Shown one piece after another: positions 54,357-62,126 of a stretch of DNA of 64,000 bases. A model generated the notes under the pieces. That model saw nothing but the letters and a program-made list of their open reading frames with translations, made no database searches and had not been told where the DNA came from. The first letter of the stretch is position 1. Each line of letters opens with the position of its first letter. Made by a program: the position numbers and the translations under genes. Origin of the DNA: Thiohalocapsa sp963698775 (GTDB lineage: Bacteria; Pseudomonadota; Gammaproteobacteria; Chromatiales; Chromatiaceae); contig CAVOSE010000076.1 of NCBI GenBank assembly GCA_963698775.1, positions 1 to 64,000 of the forward strand, given 5' to 3'.

Positions 54357-56612
54357 ATGAGCGACACGCCCATCTACAACTCGGAGGGTCTGGAACGCCT
54401 GCCGCTGCACCTGTTCAGCGAAAAGGCGTACCTGGACTACTCCATGTACGTCATCCTGGACCGGGCGCTGCCGAACGTGGCGGACGGTCTCAAACCGGTG
54501 CAGCGGCGCATCCTGTATGCGATGTCGGAGCTCGGCCTGTCCGCGGCGGCCAAGTTCAAGAAGTCCGCCCGCACCGTCGGCGACGTACTGGGCAAGTTCC
54601 ACCCGCACGGCGATTCGGCCTGCTACGAGGCCATGGTGCTGATGGCGCAGTCCTTCAGCTACCGCTACCCGCTGATCGACGGCCAAGGCAACTGGGGCGC
54701 GCCGGACGACCCCAAGTCCTTCGCCGCGATGCGCTACACCGAGGCACGTCTGGCCCCGTATGCCGACGTGCTGCTCGCCGAGGTAGGGCAGGGCACCGTC
54801 GACTGGCAGCCCAACTTCGACGGTACGCTGGACGAGCCCAAGCTATTGCCGGCGCGGTTGCCAAACCTGCTGCTGAACGGCGCCACCGGTATCGCGGTGG
54901 GCATGGCCACGGACATCCCGTCGCACAATCTGCGCGAGGTGGCGCGCGCTTGTATACATCTGCTCAAGCACCCCAACGCCGGCATCGACACGCTGATGCG
55001 CTATGTGCCGGGGCCGGACTTCCCCACCGCCGGCGAGATCGTCACCCCGGCGGCGGATTTGCGCCGCATGTACGAGACCGGCTACGGCTCCATCCGCCAG
55101 CGCGCCTGCTTTGAGATGGAGCAGGGCGACATCGTCGTCACCGCGCTGCCGTATCAGGTCTCCGGCAACCGCATCATGGAGCAGGTGGCTGCGCAGATGC
55201 AGGCCAAGAAGTTGCCGATGATCGAGGACCTGCGCGACGAGTCGGACCACGAGTGTCCGACCCGACTGGTGATCGTGCCGCGCTCCAACCGGGTCGACGT
55301 GGCGCGGCTGATGTCGCACCTGTTCGCCACCACGGATCTGGAAAAGAGCTATCGCGTGAACATGAACATGATCGCGCTGGACGGCCGTCCGCGGGTCATG
55401 AACCTCCACGAGATCCTCAGCGAGTGGATCAGCTATCGCACCACCACGGTCCGCCGGCGTCTGCAATACCGGCTGGACAAGGTGCTCGAACGGCTGCACC
55501 TGTTGGAAGGCCTGCTGATCGCCTTCCTGAACATCGACGAGGTGATCCGCATCATTCGCACCGAGGACGAGCCCAAGCCGGCGCTGATCGCCCGCTTCCG
55601 ACTCTCCGATGCCCAGGCCGAGTACGTCCTCAATACCCGGCTGCGGCAACTGGCGCGGCTGGAAGAGGTCAAGATCCGCGCCGAGCAGGCCGAGCTGGCC
55701 GCCGAGCGCGATTCGCTGCAGGAGATTCTCGGCGACGAGGGCAAGCTGCGCGATCTGATCATCGACGAGATCAAACGCGATGCCGACAAGTACGGCGATG
55801 AACGCCGCTCGCCGCTGACCGAGCGTGCCGCGGCCCTGGCCCTGGACGAAAACGAACTGACCCCGAGCGAGCCGGTCACCGTGGTGTTGTCTGAGAAGGG
55901 CTGGGTGCGCTCCGCCAAGGGCCACGACATCGACCCCGCCGGGCTGTCCTACAAGGCCGGCGACCGCTTCCTCACCGCCGCCAAGCTGCGCAGCAATCAG
56001 CCGGTGGTGTTCCTCGACAGCACCGGGCGCAGCTACTCGGTGCAGGCGCACACGCTGCCATCCGCCCGCGGCCAGGGCGAACCGCTGACCGGCCGGCTCG
56101 ACCCGCCCAAGGGCGCGTCTTTCGTCGCCATGGTCGGCGACGAGCAACCCCGCCGCTGGCTACTGGCCTCCGACGCTGGCTACGGCTTCGTCTGCCCGTT
56201 CGATGCCCTGCTGGCCAAGCCCAAGGCCGGCAAGGCCATGCTCAGCCTACCCGGGGGCGCGCAGGTGCTGGCACCGATCCCATTGCCCATCCCCGGCACC
56301 CCGCTCGACCGCGTCGCCGCCGTCACCAGCACCGGTCACCTGCTGGTCTTCCCCATCGCCGATCTGCCGGAACTGAACCGCGGCAAGGGAAACAAGATCA
56401 TCGGCATCCCCACCGCCAAGGCCAAGGCCCGCGAGGAACTCATGACGGCCATCGCCGTCATCCCAGACGGCGGCAGTCTGACCCTGGTCTCCGGCAAACG
56501 CACCTTCACGCTGAAGCCCAGCGATCTCGACCGCTTCCAGGGCGAACGCGGACGCCGCGGCGCGCTGCTCCCCCGCGGATTTCAGCACGTGGACGCCCTA
56601 CAGGTCCCGTAG
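54357..56612 (+). CDS. parC: DNA topoisomerase IV subunit A
   Basis: The 751-residue ATP-dependent topoisomerase subunit decatenates chromosomes with ParE. The N-terminal breakage-reunion domain contains the HPHGDSACYE segment, where S87 and E91 occupy the quinolone-determining positions (E. coli S80/E84) in their usual sensitive form. The catalytic tyrosine is Y127 (MRYTEARL). The beta-propeller C-terminal domain follows. The stop codon TAG at 56610-56612 lies inside the R5 palindrome repeat. parE is not in the window. Confidence 0.97.
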   Translation: MSDTPIYNSEGLERLPLHLFSEKAYLDYSMYVILDRALPNVADGLKPVQRRILYAMSELGLSAAAKFKKSARTVGDVLGKFHPHGDSACYEAMVLMAQSFSYRYPLIDGQGNWGAPDDPKSFAAMRYTEARLAPYADVLLAEVGQGTVDWQPNFDGTLDEPKLLPARLPNLLLNGATGIAVGMATDIPSHNLREVARACIHLLKHPNAGIDTLMRYVPGPDFPTAGEIVTPAADLRRMYETGYGSIRQRACFEMEQGDIVVTALPYQVSGNRIMEQVAAQMQAKKLPMIEDLRDESDHECPTRLVIVPRSNRVDVARLMSHLFATTDLEKSYRVNMNMIALDGRPRVMNLHEILSEWISYRTTTVRRRLQYRLDKVLERLHLLEGLLIAFLNIDEVIRIIRTEDEPKPALIARFRLSDAQAEYVLNTRLRQLARLEEVKIRAEQAELAAERDSLQEILGDEGKLRDLIIDEIKRDADKYGDERRSPLTERAAALALDENELTPSEPVTVVLSEKGWVRSAKGHDIDPAGLSYKAGDRFLTAAKLRSNQPVVFLDSTGRSYSVQAHTLPSARGQGEPLTGRLDPPKGASFVAMVGDEQPRRWLLASDAGYGFVCPFDALLAKPKAGKAMLSLPGGAQVLAPIPLPIPGTPLDRVAAVTSTGHLLVFPIADLPELNRGKGNKIIGIPTAKAKAREELMTAIAVIPDGGSLTLVSGKRTFTLKPSDLDRFQGERGRRGALLPRGFQHVDALQVP

Positions 56613-57104
56613 GGGCGAATCCATTCGCCCCGGGATCGACTGAATCCGTAGCTGGACGCATTCCATCACGCGCAGGCCCGTCCCGTACATCAGCGCCGCC
56701 ATCAAGCGCTCCCGTCCCTCTAAGCGTGCGAGCACGGCCGCTACCTCCTCCCGAGTCAGGACAATCGGCACCCGCTGAGACTTCTTTGCTCGACTGATCC
56801 CGTCGATCCACGCCATCTCGATCCCCAGTACGTGCCTATACAGGTAAAGAACCGCTGAAAGAGCTTGCGTCTGAGTCGATGCAGACACGGCTCGGTCGTT
56901 GGCGAGGTGGGAAACAAATGCCTCGATTTCACCCGCTCCCATCTCCCTGGGGTGGCGCTTACAATGGAACAGAATATAGCGTTTCATCCAGTCGAGGTAA
57001 GTCTGTTCCGTCCGATAGCTGTAGTGCATCGCCCGCAGCTTCTCCCTCGCCGGCTCTAGCAGCCGCTTCGGGCGACGTCCCGACTCTGAAGGTACTTTCG
57101 ACAT
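56598..57104 (-). pseudogene. 3'-truncated integron integrase (IntI-like tyrosine recombinase)
   Basis: The remaining protein, about 157 genuine residues, reads like the N-terminal half of chromosomal integron integrases: KRLLEPAREKLRAMHYS, RTEQTYLDWMKRYILFHCKRHPREMGAGEIEAFVSHLA, STQTQALSAVLYLYRHVLG and LMAALMYGTGLRVMECVQLRI, which includes the first catalytic Arg. Thereafter it runs into the R5 repeat, and the H-x-x-R and nucleophilic Tyr half is missing. A strong GGAGG site and a LexA box precede the start at 57104. The integrase cannot be active, but neighbouring sites show it once governed a cassette array to its right. Confidence 0.88.
56609..56631. repeat. GGGCGAAT palindrome repeat (copy R5) at the parC/integrase junction
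   Basis: GTAGGGGCGAATCCATTCGCCCC (23 bp, split palindrome) has its TAG acting as the parC stop, and its other end marks where the integron integrase loses homology on the opposite strand. It matches R4a except in the spacer. Confidence 0.9.
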
Positions 57105-57503
57105 CCTCCCGCCTCCACATTATCAGAGTAACTGTCTTTATAAACAGTTGGCCTCGAAATTGTAACAGGACAAGCAGTCCAACGCCAATCGCGCCACCGC
57201 GGGAGCATCCACGATCTACGTGGCCGACCTGACCACCGCTGCCTAAGCTGCCTGACGTTGTCCCCAACGAATCGGCAATACACAAATGAAGAACAGAGAC
57301 TTTTTACCGCCACCACCGCTCCACCGACACCATGCAAACCGGTTAATCGACGCACCTAAGTGACTTAGGCGGTCAACTTACCCCCTAAGCCCCCAAAACT
57401 GCCGCGCCACGACCGACCGCGAGCTGCTGGACATCAGACGGTTTCTATGAGTTTCTTGCCCTTATGTGGTCGGCATATCGAATCGTTCGGTCGTCCAATA
57501 ACT
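57105..57503. other. Integron leader region (candidate attI / promoter region)
   Basis: This non-coding stretch lies between the integrase start and the first cassette boundary at 57504. By position it should contain attI and a cassette promoter Pc. I cannot delimit attI boxes reliably by eye. Small open frames here give no recognisable product. Confidence 0.45.
57119..57149 (-). promoter_or_regulatory. Probable intI promoter with overlapping LexA box
   Basis: At 57130-57149 the sequence has AACTGT-N8-ACAGTT, that is CTG-N10-CAG with an AT-rich centre, the LexA consensus of Gammaproteobacteria. On the minus strand a GATAAT -10 box (57119-57124) lies 16 bp beyond a TGTTTA -35-like box inside the LexA site. 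It ends 15 bp before the integrase start codon. SOS control of integron integrases is established for mobile and Vibrio integrons; here it is read from sequence alone. Confidence 0.75.
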
Positions 57504-57510
57504 GTTAGGC
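57504..57510 (+). other. Integron core site GTTAGGC (cassette boundary)
   Basis: GTTAGGC fits GTTRRRY, the crossover core of attI/attC sites. It lies 22 bp before the cassette gene start and is the expected left boundary of the cassette, which ends at the core site at 57969-57975. Confidence 0.7.
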
Positions 57511-57531
57511 TTTTTCGAAAAGGAGACTCCC

Positions 57532-57873
57532 TTGAATCCAGTGAAAGAAGCGTTGCCGTTTATCCAGAGCCATCTTGCAAACTATGGAATTGATTGGATA
57601 AACAAAGGGCGCGTCAGTGAGAACTTCAAGTTTCTCATCTTTGGGCTACCCGACCACGGCAAGCAGATTGGAATATCCAACCGCGAGAATACAGTAATTC
57701 GGATTGAATCCTACGCTCACAGTATTCCGGGCATTGAAGTTCTCCCAAAGTGCGCTACGACTCACACCGCAAACTCTTCGTACTCGAACTTTCGCGACGG
57801 GAAAGGAATCTGTGTAACGGTGGAGAACACCGTCGCTCTCAAAGCATTACTGGACAAGTATTTTTCTAGGTGA
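57532..57873 (+). CDS. Integron cassette gene, product of unknown function
   Basis: The 113-residue soluble protein is read from TTG 57532, preceded by AGGAG with a 7-base spacing. The base composition is visibly lower in G+C than the neighbours. Residues such as FKFLIFGLPDHGKQIGISNRENTVIRIESYAHSIPGIEV suggest a small alpha/beta protein; VENTVALKALLDKY forms a C-terminal helix. I recognise no domain. It fills the cassette between the core sites 57504 and 57969 and ends 12 bp before attC, the typical layout of a one-gene cassette. There is no obvious promoter of its own. Confidence 0.8.
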   Translation: MNPVKEALPFIQSHLANYGIDWINKGRVSENFKFLIFGLPDHGKQIGISNRENTVIRIESYAHSIPGIEVLPKCATTHTANSSYSNFRDGKGICVTVENTVALKALLDKYFSR

Positions 57874-57885
57874 TTCGGGCATTCC

Positions 57886-57975
57886 GCCTAACGAGCGCAC
57901 AAGCTCCGACGCCTTGGAGCAGCCTTCGCTGTCGCTCAGGCTGCTCCAAGGCGCTGGCTGTGCGTAACGTTAGCT
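57886..57975 (+). other. attC: attC recombination site (59-base element)
   Basis: The 90-bp site begins with the inverse core GCCTAAC (57886-57892) and ends with the core GTTAGCT (57969-57975). The inner L-boxes GCGCACA and TGTGCG face each other. A perfect 16-bp inverted repeat, CGCCTTGGAGCAGCCT against AGGCTGCTCCAAGGCG, forms the central stem with a 12-base loop. The order R''-L''-stem-L'-R' is that of a folded single-strand attC. Confidence 0.9.
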
Positions 57976-57995
57976 CACCATGACAAACTGGCCCG

Positions 57996-58228
57996 ATGGT
58001 CTTCGACTGGGACGAACGCAAAGCCGCAGCAAATTCGCGAAAGCATAAGATACTGTTCTGGAAACTACCGAGGTTTTCGGCGATGACTTGTCCTTGTGCG
58101 TTACCGATCCGGACAACTCTTACGGCGAAGCTCGTTACCTGATCTTTGGCAAGAGTCTCTCGGGGAAGGCCCTCGCAGTATCGTTCACGGTGCCCGAGAA
58201 TTCGATTGTTTCGAGCCCCTGTTCCTGA
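57996..58228 (+). pseudogene. Frameshifted BrnT-type toxin fragment in second cassette position
   Basis: From ATG 57996 the frame gives MVFDWDERKAAANSRKHKI, then after a one-base shift near 58050 the next frame reads VLETTEVFGDDLSLCVTDPDNSYGEARYLIFGKSLSGKALAVSFT. Together these follow the BrnT RNase-toxin pattern (FEWDxxKAxxNxxKHxVSF...EVFxDP...GERRxxxGxS...VVxxxR). The usual C-terminal Arg-rich region is altered by another shift. No brnA antitoxin gene follows. It starts right after the attC core and has no attC of its own. It is a dead gene. Confidence 0.78.
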
Positions 58229-58237
58229 CGCGATCGG

Positions 58238-58702
58238 TCATTCCAGCGACAGGATGAAGTCCCATTGCTCCCGGGTCACCGGCATCACCGACAGCCGGTT
58301 GCCGCGTCGGACCAGCGCGAAGTCGGCGAGCGCGCCCTCGGCGTGGCCCTTTAGCTCAGTGAGGGGGATGGTGCGCTTCAAATGGCGCACATAGCGCAGG
58401 TCCACCATATACCAGCGCGGGTCGGCTGGGTCGCTCTTCGGGTCGTAGTAATTGGCCTCGGGGTCGAAGGCGGTGTGATCCGGATAGCCCTCGCGGGCGA
58501 CTTCGGCGATGCCTACCACGCCAGGCACCTTGCAGTTGGAGTGGTAGAAGAGGACCTGGTCGCCGGGTTTCATCTGATCGCGCATCATGTTGCGCGCCTG
58601 ATAGTTGCGCACCCCGTCCCAGGGCTCGGTCTGATCGGGGCGTGCGGCTAGGTCATTGAGGCCGAAGGCGTCGGGTTCGGATTTCATTAGCCAGTAGGGC
58701 AT
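58238..58702 (-). CDS. EVE domain protein
   Basis: The 154-residue protein is a single EVE domain: MPYWLMKSEPDAFGLNDL start, GVRNYQARNMMRDQMKPGDQVLFYHSNCKVPGVVGIAEVAREGYPDHTAFDP centre and PRWYMVDLRYVRHL. EVE is a PUA-like fold that binds modified bases in nucleic acids; many proteobacterial single-domain members are of unknown target. The length is normal. It lies 85 bp upstream (on the minus strand) of nothing closely linked; rsgA begins on the same strand further right, and the integron remnant lies just beyond the EVE stop. Confidence 0.93.
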   Translation of the reverse strand: MPYWLMKSEPDAFGLNDLAARPDQTEPWDGVRNYQARNMMRDQMKPGDQVLFYHSNCKVPGVVGIAEVAREGYPDHTAFDPEANYYDPKSDPADPRWYMVDLRYVRHLKRTIPLTELKGHAEGALADFALVRRGNRLSVMPVTREQWDFILSLE

Positions 58703-58786
58703 GGGTTTGTTGTCCTCCTGCGAGTGTTCGATTGGGAAAATGCCCAGCGGGGTCCCGACGGCCTCGGCTGCTCTGGGTTGCTGTCA

Positions 58787-59797
58787 TCAGTGCCCGGCGC
58801 GGTCGGCCTCGGCGACGAGGAGGTGAAAATTGTCCAGTCGCTGCGGGGCGATGGTGCCGCCGTCGACGGCGGCGCGGATGGCGCAGTCGGGCTCGTGGCG
58901 GTGGCTGCAGTCGGTGAAGCGGCAGCGGCCGAGGTGGGGCGCGAATTCGCGAAAGCCGCGCTCCAGGTCCCCTCGCGCAATCTCCCCAAGGCGAAAGCTA
59001 CGTACGCCGGGGGAATCGATCAGGTGGCCGCGATTTCCGACACGGTAGCAGGTGGCGGCGGACGTGGTGTGGCGGCCGAGCCCGGTGGCCCCGGAGAGCC
59101 GTCCGATCTGCAGTTCCTGATCGGGCAGCAAGGCGTTGATCAGCGAAGACTTGCCGACGCCGGACTGGCCGAGCAGGATTGCGGTCTGGTCGGTGAGGTG
59201 GGGCAGCAATTGATCGAGCCCCGGCGCGCCCTTGACGCTGACGGGCAGGACCGGGCAGCCGATCTTGGCATAATGATGGAAGGCCTGTAGGAAATCGCCT
59301 TGCTCGTCTGGGGCCAGCAGGTCCATTTTGTTGACGGCGATCACCGCGTCGACGCCGATCAGTTCGGCAGCGACCAGGTACTGATCCACCAGGTAGCCGC
59401 TCGGTTCCGGGCGTGTCGCGACGACGATGACCATCAGCGAGATATTTGCCGCCAGCGCCTTGTCGCGCCCGCTGTAGTCAGGGCGGCTCAGTTCCGTGTC
59501 GCGGGGTTGGAGTGCGGTGACGACACCGGCACCGGCTTCGGCGGGTTGCCAGACAACGCGATCCCCACAGACCGGGTGGCCGATGTTCCGCCGTGTCTGA
59601 CAATGGTGGATCAGCCCTTGCGCGTCTTCGACGGCAAGACTGGCGCCGTGTCGCACGACGACCCGCCCCGCGCGGGGCTCGTCGTCGTCGAGCTGCTCCA
59701 GTACCAGCTCAGTGCGCGCCTCGAGCCGCTGGCGGCGCCGATCTTGGATGGCGCGGATGCGCTCCAATTGGCGTCCGGACAGGCGCCGTTTAGGCAC
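58787..59797 (-). CDS. rsgA: Ribosome small subunit-dependent GTPase RsgA
   Basis: The 336-residue circularly permuted GTPase checks 30S maturation. The order of motifs is G4 (AVNKMDLL) then G1 (GQSGVGKSSLINALLP), G2 region (GRHTT) and G3-like DSPGVRSF, as expected for the permuted fold. The N-terminal OB domain precedes it, and the C-terminal zinc knuckle is CRFTDCSHRHEPDC. It sits in the rsgA/orn/queG/nnr/tsaE neighbourhood of Gammaproteobacteria. Confidence 0.97.
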   Translation of the reverse strand: MPKRRLSGRQLERIRAIQDRRRQRLEARTELVLEQLDDDEPRAGRVVVRHGASLAVEDAQGLIHHCQTRRNIGHPVCGDRVVWQPAEAGAGVVTALQPRDTELSRPDYSGRDKALAANISLMVIVVATRPEPSGYLVDQYLVAAELIGVDAVIAVNKMDLLAPDEQGDFLQAFHHYAKIGCPVLPVSVKGAPGLDQLLPHLTDQTAILLGQSGVGKSSLINALLPDQELQIGRLSGATGLGRHTTSAATCYRVGNRGHLIDSPGVRSFRLGEIARGDLERGFREFAPHLGRCRFTDCSHRHEPDCAIRAAVDGGTIAPQRLDNFHLLVAEADRAGH

Positions 59798-59812
59798 GGG
59801 CGTAGTCTCGGA

Positions 59813-60145
59813 TCAGTCGCCGAATTTGTAGTACTCCTTGTTCAGTAGGGTCGCGACGCTGTCGACCTCTTCGTCGAACCACTTTAGGCCAAGGTTCTGC
59901 TCGCACATGCGCACCTGGGTATCCAGGGCACCTTTAGACGTGACCTTACGATCGGCGCGGGTATACACCTCGGTGCCGTGACACTTGGTGCAATTGTCTG
60001 TGTAGAGAGCGTGAGCGTCGGCTTCCTGTGCGCTGACGTTCAGCGACAAGCACAAGCCGGCGGCTAGGACTGCCGTGGCCAGGGTCGGGCGGATGGGTGT
60101 GCTCGGCATGTCTCGGCCAGGGCTGCGATTGGGGTTTGGACGCAT
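59813..60145 (-). CDS. Small periplasmic cytochrome c
   Basis: The 110-residue protein has a signal peptide (hydrophobic core TLATAVLAAGLCLSLNVSA) and one haem-binding motif CTKCH (NCTKCHGTEVYTRADRK), with a later QVRMCEQNLGLKWFDEEVDSVATLLNKEYYKF segment that likely provides the sixth ligand region. It is a class I-like short cytochrome. ATG 60145 is chosen because GGAG lies 9 bases upstream; a later ATG at 60109 lacks a ribosome site. The gene sits between rsgA and orn, where this is not usual. Electron partner unknown. Confidence 0.85.
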   Translation of the reverse strand: MRPNPNRSPGRDMPSTPIRPTLATAVLAAGLCLSLNVSAQEADAHALYTDNCTKCHGTEVYTRADRKVTSKGALDTQVRMCEQNLGLKWFDEEVDSVATLLNKEYYKFGD

Positions 60146-60304
60146 GGGTTGGTCTCCAGGGTGAGGTTGGGCGTAGTTTATCAGCGCCGCTGGCTTAAAG
60201 TGCATCGTCCGGCACGGGGCCGGATGATACGGCCTTTGTTTGATGATCGGCGCGCGGCGAACGCGTTACCATGGGCGACATCGTGTCCACAACGGGAGAA
60301 GCCA

Positions 60305-60847
60305 ATGGGCAAAGAGGATAATCTGATCTGGATAGATCTGGAAATGACGGGGCTCGACCCGTTTCACGATCAGATTCTGGAGATCGCGACCGTGGTCACC
60401 GACCCGCACCTCGAGGTGCTCGCCGAGGGACCTGTGATCGCGCTGCATCAGCCGGAGCACGTGCTCGCGGCGCTGGACGAGTGGAACCGCCATCATCATG
60501 GTCAGTCGGGTCTGCTGGAACGCGTGCGCAACAGCACCTGCGACGAGCGTCAGGCCGAACGCGAGACGCTGGACTTTTTGCAAAAATGGTGCGTCGCTGG
60601 CAAATCGCCGCTCTGCGGCAACAGCATCTGTCAGGATCGGCGTTTCCTGGCCCGTTGTATGCCGCGGTTGGAGGCGTTCATGCACTATCGCAACCTGGAC
60701 GTGAGCAGTCTGAAGATTCTCGCAAAGTTGTGGGCACCGGATGTTGTGGACGGCTTCAAGAAACAAAACAAACATTCCGCCCTGCACGATATCCGTGAGT
60801 CCATCGACGAGCTGAAGCACTACCGGGCGGAGTTTCTTCGGGTCTGA
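60305..60847 (+). CDS. orn: Oligoribonuclease
   Basis: The 180-residue DnaQ-type 3'-5' exonuclease degrades 2-5 nt RNA fragments, including pGpG. The exonuclease motif I is D11-x-E13 in WIDLEMTGLDP, with the later SICQDRRFLARCMPRLE and the HSALHDIRESIDELKHYR motif III. The start ATG 60305 has GGAG 8 bases upstream; the frame extends further but without homology. It is divergent from the cytochrome c gene and next to queG. Confidence 0.97.
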   Translation: MGKEDNLIWIDLEMTGLDPFHDQILEIATVVTDPHLEVLAEGPVIALHQPEHVLAALDEWNRHHHGQSGLLERVRNSTCDERQAERETLDFLQKWCVAGKSPLCGNSICQDRRFLARCMPRLEAFMHYRNLDVSSLKILAKLWAPDVVDGFKKQNKHSALHDIRESIDELKHYRAEFLRV

Positions 60848-60917
60848 AGGCTGGGCATCGTGAACGCGGCGACCGGTTACGCAAGGGCAGCGTTAGGTCA
60901 GGCGTCGCTTTGGCGCG

Positions 60918-62024
60918 TCACGGCGGGCAGGCACCTTGCTGATGGCGCAGCAACGCCCAACGCACATGCTCCCGCACCAAGAGGCTCGGATCATCGGCCC
61001 GTGTGCTGAGCGCGGCCCGCACTCGTTCGGACGGGGGCGCGTTGCCAAGCGCAATGGCGATGTTGCGCAGCCAGCGCTCATGGCCGATGCGGCGAATGGC
61101 CGAGCCTTCGGTTCGGCGCAGAAACTCATCTTCATCCCAGCCGAATAATGCCAGCAGCGTTGCCGTGTCTAGCCCGTTGCGGGGCAGGAAATCGGTCTCC
61201 GGCGTGGCCTTGGCAAAGCGATTCCAGGGGCAGACCAGCTGGCAGTCGTCGCACCCGTAGACGCGGTTACCCAAGCGGGCGCGCAGGGGCTCTGGGATCG
61301 GCCCCGGATGTTCGATGGTTAGATACGAGATGCATAGCCGCGCGTCCAGGACGTACGGGGCGACGATGGCATCGGTCGGGCAGACGTCGATGCAGGCCTT
61401 GCAGCGGCCACAGTGGTCCTCGGCGGGACTATCCACGGGCAACGGCAGATCGCAGTACAGCTCGCCGAGAAAGAACCAGGAGCCGGCACGGGCATTGATC
61501 AGGTTGGTGTGCTTGCCGATCCAGCCGAGGCCAGCCTTTTGCGCCAACGGCTTCTCCAGCACCGGCGCCGAGTCGACAAACACGCGATGTTCGAAGGCGC
61601 CAACGCGCTCTTCGATGCGCTTTGCCAAGCGCTTCAGCCGTTGGCGTAGAACTTTATGATAATCGCGACCCAGCGCGTAGCGGGAGACGAAGGCGCGACC
61701 CGGGTCCTCCAGGGCCGCGGCCGTGACGGCGGCCGGCTCGCCGCCATAGTCCATGCGCGCCGAGATCACACGCAGGGTGCCTTGCACTAACTCAGCCGGG
61801 CGGCTGCGTCGGATGCCATGGCGCGCCATGTAGCCCATTTCACCGTGCATGTCGTTTGCGAGCCAGTCCCTGAGCTGCTGTTCGGCGCTGGTCAGGTCGC
61901 AATCCGCGATGCCGATCTGCTGGAAGCCGAGCTCCTCTCCCCACTGCTTGATGTCGCGCGCAAGCGCGTTCGCCTCGTCGCCCGAGAGGGCGATGGGGGA
62001 CTCTTTGTTGGTTTGCGCGGTCAC
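60918..62024 (-). CDS. queG: Epoxyqueuosine reductase
   Basis: The 368-residue cobalamin-dependent iron-sulfur enzyme reduces epoxyqueuosine to queuosine in tRNA. Two 4Fe-4S motifs are visible: HCGRCKACIDVCPTDAI and YGCDDCQLVCPWNRF. The N-terminal IGIADCDLTSAEQQLRDWL, and GWIGKHTNLI, are typical. I start at GTG 62024 because the homologous part begins soon after; an ATG at 62156 would overlap the divergent nnr gene. A C-terminal HEAT-like stretch is present. Confidence 0.94.
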   Translation of the reverse strand: MTAQTNKESPIALSGDEANALARDIKQWGEELGFQQIGIADCDLTSAEQQLRDWLANDMHGEMGYMARHGIRRSRPAELVQGTLRVISARMDYGGEPAAVTAAALEDPGRAFVSRYALGRDYHKVLRQRLKRLAKRIEERVGAFEHRVFVDSAPVLEKPLAQKAGLGWIGKHTNLINARAGSWFFLGELYCDLPLPVDSPAEDHCGRCKACIDVCPTDAIVAPYVLDARLCISYLTIEHPGPIPEPLRARLGNRVYGCDDCQLVCPWNRFAKATPETDFLPRNGLDTATLLALFGWDEDEFLRRTEGSAIRRIGHERWLRNIAIALGNAPPSERVRAALSTRADDPSLLVREHVRWALLRHQQGACPP

Positions 62025-62126
62025 TACAGCTGGCTGGCCAATTGCGCTGGGCGGTCGTATGTTGTGCCGGTGTGACTGTGTCGGCGACGCTTGTGCGGAC
62101 GCCGAACTATCCCGGAGTCGAAAATA

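Noticed and set aside
56598..57104. Prophage or genomic-island integrase
   Set aside because: The sequence features are those of integron integrases, and the attC, core site and cassette layout fit an integron; no phage genes or tRNA target are nearby.
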